From contig OZ020487.1 in the NCBI GenBank assembly GCA_963971405.1, positions 45,543,039 to 45,607,038 of the forward strand: a stretch of 64,000 nucleotides of DNA, written 5' to 3'. The position numbers and the translations under genes are program-made. This document shows positions 30,763 through 42,400 of this stretch, piece by piece. The stretch's first letter is position 1; the number at the start of each line of letters is the position of its first letter. The stretch is from Psococerastis gibbosa. Taxonomy: Eukaryota; Arthropoda; Insecta; Psocodea; Psocidae. The notes under the pieces were generated by a model that was given only the letters and a program-made list of their open reading frames with translations, was not told the origin of the DNA and ran no database searches.

Positions 30763-32510
30763 GTTATGTAAATAAGGAATACACTAGTATCGGCTTATCC
30801 TATAAAGGAAGGAAAATGGGCCTAGCCTAGTTTAGTTAATTTTTTCTTGTTGGTTTTTAAGTTTGAATCTTTAATCAATAGTTTAATGTTGGTATGTTAA
30901 CCTGGGTGTGCTATATATTTTCCAAGTTTTAATGAAGTTATTCATTAATTATTTAATACATTGTTAATCAGCGTTGAGCTGCATTACCTTATGCAAATAA
31001 TTGAAAATTTTAATTGATAGTTTAATTTTGGTATGTTATCTGGTTATATCTATATATATATATAATTACATATATATGGTTATATATTATAATTTCCGAG
31101 TTTTAAAGAAGTTATTTATTATTTATCAATAGAAGGGAGAAAACCTTAAAATAAAAATTAAATATCAGGAAAAATCGATCGTAGAGCTGTCAAAGATATC
31201 ACATTAGCGGTTCCTCTACATTTTGTTTTAAGAAATTATAACAATCCGTTTATTTTTTTTTTTTTAACTTTGAAGAAAAGTTGATGTGCCCCCTCATGCC
31301 AGTGGCGTGCGAGGGTAGCACTCAAAATGTGTCCGTTTATATAGGTGTGACTGTGCCAGTACAAATATACGAATACGGTATATACTATAATATATTTTAA
31401 CACCTCTCCTCTTCTTCCAAAGATTGGCGATGATCATGGCAATTGTAGTCATGACTATACTAGAGAATTGTAGTGCAGTAGTTTCCCGTTGCTTTCTGCC
31501 GTTGACTTTTCATTGAGTCAAGTTAAGTTATTGTTACTCTATTTTGGAAAGCAGAAAGTATGGTATCTAGGAGAATGCATTTAGTTTAACTTGTTTTCTT
31601 TTCATAACTTTATTTGATTTCCCCTTAAATGGTGATTTTTTTTAAAACTATTGTACTGAGCATTTAAAATCGGTGCATTAACAACGCTTAGTATCGTATT
31701 TCGAGTTCGATTTGGGGCATTATTTATTGTTGTTATTCTATTATTTTCAGTGCTACTAAAAATAAATGTGTGTCACTAGGTGATAATTTAAATACACTAA
31801 AAAAATCACTAAAACTGTTTTATTTTTTTAGTTATATCTTCCTAAAATAAAATTAAAAAAAATAGCGTGCGTGTATCGGTGTCCACATGTGAAACTTCAT
31901 TATGAATTCATTTTGCGAAAAATGATCTAGGCCTACTACAATATATTTACAGCTTTACAGAGATTGGTTAAGTAAAGCTACATTTGATTAATTTTAAGCA
32001 AAAGGCTTTTATTATTATAAACATGTATACAAATAATTCAATTATTTTATTTTACCTTATTGTTGCTAAGATTATAATAGCATTTCATTTCATTGTATTG
32101 GTTGTCTGTAAGTCGGTTTACAGACAATAGTTTAACGTGACAACGCCTAAATTACTAAATTTCACTTACATAATAAATGGCTGGAAAGAGAAAGAAATGT
32201 GGAAAAGCCCTTAACTTAAGGGCCTTAAGTAGTTTGAATTTTTTAAATAGATAATAACGCAGCCGAAAAAGACATATTTTTGTTGAAAATCGTGCGCACC
32301 CCCTGAAGTTTCACACAAGAGACATGGGTATAATTTAAATTGAGATAGGCCTTCTACATCTGCCCAACAATGAGCGTCATCCATGAGTACAGAAATCAGG
32401 ATGGCGCGTAACCATGATGCGTAACCAACATGGCGCGTAACAAATTGTTTCTCCCTACGTCGATAAATAAGTTTCACTTCAAAAAGTATTGACTTTGGTT
32501 GTTCTATTAC
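30763..32510. other. Gene-free AT-rich block
   Basis: The stretch contains a short TA microsatellite (about 31051-31075) and poly-T/A runs. ATCGATCGTAGAGCTGTCAAAG near 31172 has relatives near 45755 and 61995. The block near 31425-31460 (GATTGGCGATGATCATGGCAA) has a partial match near 61275. No coding region was found. Confidence 0.4.
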
Positions 32511-32515
32511 CAAGC

Positions 32516-32650
32516 CAACCTAGAGGAGTTAGGACTATACACTTAACTTATACTCAACTAGTAAGACCCAGGACCGCCTGCTTTACATACCCTCCGGAGC
32601 ATAGCCAGAAAATGTGGCATGTGTGGGACTCGAATCAATAACTTTTCGGG
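32516..32650 (-). mobile_element. tRNA-derived SINE, copy 3 (minus strand)
   Basis: Read on the minus strand, the copy has the box B region GATTCGAGTCCCACACATG, then TTTTCTGGCTATG, GGAGGGTATGTAAAGCAGGC and the GAGTATAAG tail. It matches the SINEs at 8683 and 39524. The 5' tRNA-like half is partly lost. Confidence 0.75.
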
Positions 32651-32862
32651 CTGGGTATTTCTGACTAAAATAATTCCTCGTTTCAGCCTCAAAACTAGGT
32701 AAATGGTCTGATGAAAAATATGAGCTTTCGTATAAAATTTTCATTTTTGCACCCAAATAATAAGAGTGGGCCGAAAATTCGCCATGTGGAAAATAAAGAC
32801 TATCTTCTTTCTTCTGTCTTTCCTAACTATTATTACTCTACAAAACCATGAAAGTGTATTAA

Positions 32863-32986
32863 GGCGGGGTTTCCACATACGTCAGTGGTCAATGGTAAAT
32901 ATGGTTTTGACGTTTTTAGTGTGTCTTTAATGTCTGCTAAAACTCATTAAAAATCATTAACCATTGACGCATGTGGAAACCCCGCC
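32863..32986. mobile_element. Palindromic hairpin element (family FB), copy 5
   Basis: The ends are GGCGGGGTTTCCACATACGT and GCATGTGGAAACCCCGCC. The core is GTGTCTTTAATGTCTGCTAA. TTAA lies on both sides, containing TAA and TTA, so a duplication of 3 or 4 bases fits. There is no coding sequence. Confidence 0.85.
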
Positions 32987-34676
32987 TTAACAGATTTTAT
33001 AGAATAGTCGTAAATCAGACGGATACATCGTCTGCATTTTTAAAAGTTTGTATTTTTTACAAGTTTCTCATAGTTTTCTTCTCTTTTCTGCTGTGAAACG
33101 AGGAACTAATTAAATTTAGTCAATAATGCTCAAGCCTGCTTTGTTTACAAAATATTTGGAAATCCCTGCCTTAATTGAAATAGCCTAGTATTATAAAAAG
33201 AAGTTTCTTACGTTAGCATTAACTTTTTGCAAGGTAAGAGTTCTTACAATAAATAAAATTATATTACTTTTAATTAGAAACTACAGTCGTCAAAATTTAA
33301 ATTGCCGTTTCACTCTGAATTGGGACTTTATTGGGTGGTTTATGTACAAATAGTATAATCCTGTTTTGCCCTGTTCCTGGAATGAGTAGATTGGAAAGGA
33401 TAATTTAATTTTATCTCTGTGCTCCGGGGGTGCAAGGGGTTCCAAGTCACAATGTGTCCTTTTTCTTCTAAACAAACATAGCTAGGAGAAAACAAATGCT
33501 CTTCAATATTTTTCAGTCTTTAATTTGTATAAGAGGCGAAACAAATAAACTTTAAGCTATTGTACTTTACAATATTCTTAAGTGAGCCTAAAATGATTTT
33601 AGGCAATAGCCTCATAAATAAAACGCAATAAATTATTAATAAAAAATAATTGTGTCAATAACATAATTATAGAGTTCAAACTAAATAATTTAGCAAGTCG
33701 CCGCTACGAACACCAATCGGCCAGTTTTGGAACATCCTTAGTGTCCGTTATTTTTTACAACTCAAGTGACGGCCACACGTGTACATCAAAATGTAGAGGA
33801 AAATTTCTTCTACTTAAGGACATCTCATTTATGGTTCGACGACCAATAGTTCTTGTGAAATTTGTTTATTTACGAACACTCGTATGCCTTGACTGTACTT
33901 CCACATTTGTAATGAAACAGTATATTAGTGACTATTAGTGAGCAGCTCCGACCAGCTGTCAAATGTGTCTGTTACCACGTTCACCCTCATGCATTCTCGA
34001 TAATCCTTAGCAACTTTTCGAGCTGACAGCAGCCTCAGCATATTATTATTAGTAGCCGACTTTTAAGCACACGAGAATGTTTCTAGTCTTGATGCAGGGG
34101 TTGTTCCGTGGTACTAATAGGCGACATAAATTTAACGACTTACCAATTTCACGGAAAAATTATAACAAAAATAAATAAAATCTCCTTATAGTACGGCGTA
34201 TGAAATAATCCTCTATCGATTGAATGAACCGATTCCTTATAACTGAGGAGCATAAACGTAAAAGGTGATTTGTCCCAAAAAATAATTTTTTAGTTGGTGG
34301 TATCACTGGAATCGTCGTATGGACTGCTACAAAAAAAAATTTTAATAAAGAGTCTGATGTCAACCATATATTACCAAAGAATATTAATTAAAATATTGTA
34401 TTACATCCGATAATATTTGATTTGGAAAGGTTTTTGTCTCTCCTACATTTGCAGTTTCAAGTGACAAGTCGCCTTTTGCACCCATGCCCCTCAACTTCAG
34501 TTTTAACTAAAATAAAAAATATAAACCAACCTATTTTTGAGTGAGCCATTATCAACGGCAAGCTTCCTGTTAAACTTCTATGCCTCTTACTTGTCAGATA
34601 TCTATGTGTTTCTCAATTACATATATCCTCCTGATAACATTATCAGACTTACTTCGAACTTAGTAGCTATACTAAG
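32987..34676. other. Gene-free AT-rich block
   Basis: I find no exon-like sequence; the search here included the missing last exon of CASD1. The segment at 33775-33870 (AAATGTAGAGGAAAATTTCT) is a second copy of the repeat at 8205-8300. Confidence 0.4.
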
Positions 34677-34991
34677 CAGTGGCAGAGCGGGCATGTAAGG
34701 CGGGCAATGCCGCATTACACTCAATAAATCCTTAGAATGTATCAAGAGCTTCGTTGAAATCAATGGGAAGCCGCGAGCAAATAAGATTGTATGAGCATGA
34801 TGTTATCAACGTAGTCTAAGAAAATTAAGAACCTCATCACGTTAGAATTCAAATGTTTTCTTTTTGTTTGTTTTTTTACTTTTTAAGAAGATAGAACATA
34901 CTATATAAAATGATGCGTGTTGTCTTTTATTTAACACTTAAATAATTATTTGCAAGCATTACACTCGCAATTATCCCACGCTCCGCCACTG
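34677..34991. mobile_element. hAT-type MITE (CAGTGGCGGAGCG family)
   Basis: The left end CAGTGGCAGAGCGGGCATGT and the right end (other strand) CAGTGGCGGAGCGTGGGATA are inverted repeats ending near GGCAATGC/GTAATGC. The interior is AT-rich, about 315 bases in all. A second copy starts at 51299. The CAGTGG-type terminus suggests hAT; the flanking 8 bases do not clearly match. Confidence 0.75.
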
Positions 34992-35675
34992 ATAGATCTG
35001 TGAGATCAGTTCTAAAACATTCCGTCATGTACGCCTATAGGTATGAGGATAGCGAAGAACAACAGAAGATTCCTTCCAATGGAGACCCAATCGGGGGGTA
35101 CCGCGTGCGGTACAAGTACTTTGGTTATTTCGTGCATCTGAAAATCAAATAAATAAATAAATACTCTGCCTCGGGGTTGCGACAACGAATGTTTCCGTAC
35201 CTTGGTAGTAAATTACCATAAACCGGCACATTTTTTACCCAACTAGCCAAATAAAAGATGCAATTTAGCTCAAGTTGTTCATTTAATTTTTTTACTTGTA
35301 TATACTATACTCACAATCCATTGTAGGCCTACTTAACATTTTTTTTTTCATTTAGGGCGCGAGGCCACGTTGTGGCAAATGACTACTACTAAAGACTACT
35401 AAGTTGTCATAGTAATTACATCATTGCTAGGAAATCGGTGTGCTGGAGGAAAGCCGAAAGTGAGATGACACTGCTAGTGTCTTCTCCCGTACTTGACATT
35501 ATTATTATTTCTGTTTTTTTTTTTTTTTTTAAGATTATTCGCATATAAACAACTCAATGAATGTATCCAAGCTGTTTAGGGGCCCATCATGGGCTTAACC
35601 TACAGGGTACCATATGTTCACGAATGTATGATGGAAATTTTTTGAAATAACTGAGGAGTTTGAAGAAAACAGTTT
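34992..35675. other. Gene-free; contains an inverted copy of repeat R3
   Basis: At 35527-35585 the minus strand reads GGATACATTCATTGAGTTGT followed by ATATGCGAATAATCTT and poly-A, matching the 3' end of R3. No gene was found. Confidence 0.4.
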
Positions 35676-36125
35676 GAGCTACGACGAAGCAGTAGAATCC
35701 GGGATGATAGGTCGTGGTCGTTCTGAAAGCGTTGCTGACTCAAGTATAGCCTGATATTTCACCGCGTTCATATGATCGCCATTTAGCAATATATTTCGAA
35801 GTTCTATCATGCTATTAATATGGAATTCTTGTTGATTTTTATGCAAAAGGTAACCTGAGGGGTTAGGCTGCACATCGGGGGCATGACTTTGAATCTGAAG
35901 AAAATCAATATTTCTCTAACCCTTATTGTAATATTGTCATCTACATACAATACACTGCTGCTGAGCCTCCGAGATACAATTTTGGAAGTCTACGTAGTTC
36001 CACTGAAGTTGTCGACCGGAGATGTTGACGAAATGTTTGTAAGTACGCTTTCAGAACGACCATGCCCTATCATTCCAGATTCTACTGCTTCGTGACATAA
36101 CTTCGGCCGTGAAAGCCTTGAATTA
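35676..36125. mobile_element. Head-to-head pair of P repeats (Penelope-like LTR candidate), copy 1
   Basis: A minus-oriented piece (35676-35745, TAGAATCCGGGATGATAGGT) faces a plus-oriented piece (35955-36125). The latter reads CCACTGAAGTTGTCGACCGG, GTTGACGAAATG and ATTCTACTGCTTCGTGACAT and ends CGGCCGTGAAAGCC. The family recurs near 41.1, 48.4, 48.9, 57.2, 57.5 and 57.8 kb. Confidence 0.65.
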
Positions 36126-36447
36126 TATATAGTTTGAGCTATTTTTGAGAAAATAATTTTCAATGCTTTTTTTGTTATTTTAAATTCCTCGTTTCGCCCC
36201 TGAACAAGCTAAGGTTTTTTCTCTTGCGCGGACACTGTCGAAAGATTTTGATACAAGTTCCTACTAACTTACATGCACGCACACAAGCAAGCAAGTACAT
36301 TAATACGTGCAAAAACATGTACACGCCATCCTCAAAAACACTTGTTCGGACTAAGGGGACCTCGAGGATTATGGAAAACACAAAACTTCGAAATCCAAAA
36401 TTTGGTCGATCACAAAATTAAGCATATGAGTGAAATTAAAAACTAAC

Positions 36448-39400
36448 CTCATGCGATACACAGATGAAAATGAAGCTAGTGATGGCAGCATTGAGGTTGG
36501 GGTAGTCTGGAAGCAAGACTAGGACGCCGTGCGAGTCACCAGCTAGCCAGACATGAGCCTGGCCGACGTAGAGCTCTAGAGAGATCCGACCAAACCACGA
36601 GAAGAAGGAGGAGACGCGTGTGCGCAGCACACCGGATATGTTACGAAGAATTATGTAGCTGACTACCTGCAACAACAAGCCAACAGCAATGAGTAAAACT
36701 AAGGAGCTTGGCCGACGTGTAGTTCTAGAGAGAACTACGAGAAGGAGACTCGCGTGATATGTTACGAAGAATTATGTGGCTGACTACCTGCAACAAGCCA
36801 ACAGTATTATCATTCCTAGCAAGCTAAACGTGGACCTAGCGATCCGACCGAACCACGAGAAGGAGACGCGCGTGCGCAGTACACCGGATATGTTACGAAG
36901 AATTATGTAGCTGACTACGTGCAACAACAAGCCAACAGTAATGAGTAAAGATCGATGTAACACATGTTGCTAACCAGTTAGGTTACGTTTAGAAGGACTA
37001 ATGTTCAACTTTACTGCCTGTAGGACCAAGCTTACCCCTATGGGTCACATTTACTCGCAGGAACATTTACAAGGACATGGTAACCACCATAATGGCGGCA
37101 AAAGTCCCGGCATGGAATACTGCACGGCACCGTCATAAATGGGTAGATTCGTTACCAATACTTTCCACGATCGTGTAACCGAGCCTAATTGTCATATAAT
37201 GTCCACTGGCGACTAATATTTCCGCAGATGCCAAATAAAAAACTTACAGGCACAAAAGCTGCATAGGCATGAATCTCATCGCACTCTTCGCGATCGCGAC
37301 AGAGGAACGCGAACGTCGTGTAACTGCCGAGCCCGATGAAGGCGGCGAGAGTGGCGGAGAGAGCGACGCCATTCGAGAAGAGGTTGCTGTGGTTGTTGTC
37401 ATCGAGGAGATTGAAGCGCTGTGCCAGCAGGAAACCCGCAGCGAACACCATCCCCGAAGACATCGAGTAGCGGTCCACCTTCCAACGGTACCACCACTCG
37501 TGGATGTCATCGTCGGTCGTCACAAACAACGCCTTCCACGGTCTCGTTACGAAGATTTTCTCGAAGAATACCTGATAAATAAAGTGGTGCTATGCTGAAT
37601 CTTATCGCACCAATCATTTGGAAGATTTTAACAACACCCGCTTTGCTCACGATTTTAGGATATTAGGCGACCCTCAGCCCCGATGGGCTACTCTGACAGC
37701 TAACCTATAAATGCATGGTTAATTAAGCATGCTATTTGCTCAGTATAGCCTAGCAAAAAACGCCGGGTGTGTTTGTTGCATTGTAAGAACCTCCTCACCT
37801 CCCGCTTGAGCCTCCACTTTTGGCCATCCAGTACTTCCTCTGGTTCCACTTCGACCTGGTGTCTAAAGTAGCTTCCTTTGCCTTCCCCTATTTTCTGAAT
37901 ATTCCATCGCCCCTCTGTATCCCCTCCCTCAACATGTCAACTTGTAAACAAACAAACAAGACTGTCACCCTTAGGCCTTTGGCATCATGGAAGGAACCAC
38001 AACCGACCTGGGCTCCCAAGTTAGGAATATTTTCAGCAAGTGATGGAGGATTTAGGGGCCAGTACGTACTGTACGTGGAGCTGAAGACGGCTTGCCAGAA
38101 TCGAGGGTAGTCGATGCCACACGTTGGTGCCAACCAGCCGGACGGCTGTCACTTGAAGAGAGAGGCCTCGTCCACACGGACTATTTCCTCATTCGCAATT
38201 CGCCGACGTCTTTTCCATTGTAGTCATTAAACAAAAAGATTTCTTTTCGATTTCTTGGCGTTTTCGAAGCTGGCGCCAAGCCGGCGTTATGCAAGTTTTG
38301 TGAAAGTGAAAGGTTTCCTCTGTATACGCCAAACCATAGAAATCTTCTGAAGTAGATTCTATGGGTTTGCACCAGCCATTCACCAAGCACTAAACCTACA
38401 ATTGATAAGATGTCGGCAAATCGCGACTCGTCCGTGTGTACCGGGCTTTAAACCACTGCATATACAGTAAGTAAATGGGACCTTACCTCTGACATGTAGA
38501 ACGTGGTAATGATACCAAGCAAGCCGACGAATTTGAGGACCAGATAGAGATACTGGATAGGATGGGACTCAGAGGAGGTGGCGGTGATCCTGGGGGGCAT
38601 CGCTAGGCAGAGGAACATGACGAGGAACCAAAAGGACACGACGGGAATGTACGAGTAGAACTGGTACGGTCGGTTCATGACTAGACAGAGGAGCACAGCC
38701 TGGAAGTTGACACGGAACAATACCTGAAAAAGAACAAAGCATTGCTGCAGCAAAAGACCGTTGCCTAGAGCTCTAAATAGGAGGGATGGGACATTCCAGC
38801 GCGGAAAAACTATTTTTGTTTTCATCTTGGGGCCACCTGGTACGGTTTTTTCAATGCCTGGTCATTTTCTGGTGAATTCTGAATTTCTGGTGCTACCTTA
38901 AGCGTCTTTTTTGACCAAACAATAACGAATCCCGTCAAGGCTGACTTATCAAAAGAATGCATGTCCATTTGCCCAAGACTTAAATTATGACCCATGTCTC
39001 CTATGAACCCCTAGACAACTGTATTCGTTGGATTCTGCTAACCACAGGAAAACCTGTAGAAGGAAACCACTCTCAGATGTTAAGTAGCCTTAAAAGAAAA
39101 CCGGTGTTGAATTTTTTATCAGTGGAGGCACATACCTGAAAGAATCTAGCAACACTGCCGTTTTCAGTGTGCCAAAAATACGTGAAATGTCCATAGCCCG
39201 AGAGGAACAAGTACGAAGATGCGAGCACTCTGATGGCCATGTACAGTGGCAGGACCTGAATCGAGTCCGTCCAGTTGTAGATTAAGATGACCAGCTGCAT
39301 CCAACCTGTCAAATAATCACAAACAAAGCTATAGTCGGTCGGTCTTAAAGAATGTATTATCGCCTGCGACCCCCAAACAGCCTCATAGCATAAGGCTGTT

Positions 39401-42400
39401 TCTTATTCCTTGCACGTTAGTAATGAACACTGTTTGAAGCACTCCTGCCTCTAGCTTTGCCGTACCAATAGAGGACGATTTATAAACTCAAAAACTCATG
39501 ATAAGAAGGGCCCAAATCCTGTCAAGACATGTAGAGTAGTGGAACGGACTCTGGACTTTCACCCGAAAGGTTGTTGGTTGGAGTCCTACACTAGTTACAT
39601 TTTCTGGCCATGCTTCGGTTGGCATGTCGGTTCCGGGCTTTCCTAGTTGAGTGTAAGAGAGGGCTTTATAGCCCTCACTCCACTAGGTTGGCTTAGTAAT
39701 AGAACAAAAAAAGTCATTATTTTTTTTTACTCTCACTAATGTATTTGACGTGTTTGTCGAGTATACCATACCTTTCCACTCGTCCGTTTGATCGCGGTGT
39801 AGAACCTTGGAGGAACGGCTGTCCTCGGTGAAAAACAGCCCCACGCAGAATACATAGACAACTGGTATCCAGAATGTGTACCGTGAATAATATTTGCTCT
39901 CTTTCATAAATAGATTTGTTCTGAAAATGAAAAAAAAATGCATCTAGTTAGGACCCGAACCAACAACCTTTTGAGTGAAAGTCAGAGTCCATATCACTAC
40001 ACTACATGCTCTGATTAACAGCTGGAAGTATAGGTAGCGAATTGAATTAGTGTGACTCTTATCGTGAATGGAAGGTATGACTGATATTCGGTATGAATGT
40101 AGATAATTATATACTAATATTTAAATTAAACTATCGTTGATATGTACAGTTAGGTGTAAGAGAGGACCATAGCCCTTAATCTCGCAGAATCTATTTTTTT
40201 TTTTCAATAAAGACTTTATTATTATTATATCTGAAAATAATTACCATGCTAAAATTTACTGCTAAAATTTGGGTTCGGCAAAGAGATTTCCGTTAAAATT
40301 GCCTTTATAGCACGCACTTGAACATTTGGTAAGATGGAGCGGAATGCCCTATGGCCTATATAATGCAGGCAAATCCACCCTGAAGCCAAAGAGCCCACAA
40401 ATACCTCTCATCCTACACTGGCGATGAACAAAACACCGTATTGCAAGTTGACCTCTCAAGTCTCAGTACCAGGTGGATATTACAAGCTCACGGCTTCGTC
40501 AGTGTAAGGAGACACAGGTAAGCATGGGTACTGGAGACAAGGAGACTGCAATGGTTGGGACATGTAAAACTAATCGATAACAGCATGTGCACGAGGTAAT
40601 AGCTGGAGGAAGAAATAGAGTGGAAACGAAAAAGAGAGAAAAACAGATACAGAAATCATTAAGAATGACAATGATACTGGTGCCAGAGTAAGTGTTGAAT
40701 AATCAGAAATGGAGGAGACTATCTTATCACACCCAGGCAACTGCAGCTGATTATTGATAATAATAATAATTGTGGATGATGACGTATTGAAAACATGAAT
40801 CTTCCCCTGTATCCTCCATACAAATGTGCGCAATAGTGGTCAATGTCAAAACAAAATTTAAATGCTAATAATATCTTGCTTACCGGTCACACACGTAGAA
40901 GTACAGCATGATGATGGCCAATTTTCCAAGAGCGGCCAGTACAGGGGGGACCTGCGACTGGCTAGTCAGGGCCGACTGCCTGCGCCACCGACTCATCCAT
41001 ACGTGTACAATAGCCACCGTCACAAGCACCAAACTGAAAAAGATAACTTCACATTAGAACGTATGGTCAGCAACCAACGCCCCTCCACTTGGCCAGAAAC
41101 ATTCTCAACTCAACCAAAAAATGAAGAACTAGTAGAATCCGGGCTGATGGGCCGTGGTCGATATGAAGGTGTGAAAGTGACCACGGCCCATCAACCCGGA
41201 TTCTACTGGTACTTCATATGACTCCGGCCGTGAAAGCCTTTGCAGTTACAACATCAACCAATAAAACCTCTAAACGTAGCCGAAATTAGTGAATCAAGAA
41301 AAATTTAGACTTGGCGGGATTCGAATCCACGACACATCGTTTTACCACTTACACCACAAACCCACCACGAACAGAGTTTACTTGATCCTCTATGTCATGC
41401 TCTTCAACAATATTCGACAGGTTAGCACAGCTACAAGACTATCTAACCGGACAGGTCTACGAGAAATGCCCCCCCCCCCTCCCTCCCTGACGCTCATGGC
41501 AAACAAATAGAGGAGATTGGGGAGATTTAGGACAGCCTGCCATCAGTTTCTGGGGAGTCAAGTGTGAGGGTGAATGCCTGTTCCATTATTGTTTTCTATC
41601 TTTTTCTTTTGCTGTTTTTTTTTTTTCAGGAAAAAGTTATATGATTAACGTGAAAAACAATTTTTAAACCAAAATAGATTACCTGGTAGAGTAACCCTTC
41701 GGGGCTAAAGCTCGTCTAATAAAAGACGTTTTTCATTTTATAACACGACAACCCAATAAAATTCTAGGCACAGTTGAGGATCCTCTCTCTTGAACACGGC
41801 TCTACGTTTTTTTACGGTCAGCAACAGGCCCGGCAGCCGCGTTTTTCCCTCTCAATGAAAGTAAGGTACCCATTAGGGTTGTGTGTCGGACAGAAAATCA
41901 ACCTTCTACATTACCCGTTACATTCAAGATTCACCGTCACTAACTGCGTTCAGGATTCGACTCAAGAAGCAGCTAATTTCAAATATTACATAGGCTAGGA
42001 TTTATTCGAACCGCCCCATGCATGTGTGTGTGAGTGAGTGTTTTAGTCTTAGGGAATTTTTGAATTTTTGTAACATTGTATTGCAAATTTAAACTGTTTT
42101 TGTTGCTGTCCCCGAGTTGAGTGTAAGAGAGGGTGTTATGGCCCTAACTCCACTAGGGTGGTCTCAGCTATAATAAAGTAATTATTTATTTATTTCATAG
42201 CCTACCAACAGGGCAATTCCTAAATTGTCCTACCATAAAACAAAAACAGCTAGAGTTAATAGCTGCAAAGTCGTGGCTGGCTCAGCAGAGCTGCAGCAGC
42301 TGCCGTCGTTGAAATTCATGTGGTCGTTGCAGTAGACGTTAAGAAGGATATGTGCGCCGCTGCGTCGCGCCGCGTGTTGGTATCCTAGTATATGTCCGTC

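Noticed and set aside
32211..32513. 100-codon minus-strand open frame
   Set aside because: It has no recognised domain, no splice partner and lies in repeat-rich sequence next to a SINE.
37269..37598. 109-codon plus-strand frame opposite CASD1 exon 9
   Set aside because: It is antisense to a well-matched, correctly spliced CASD1 exon.
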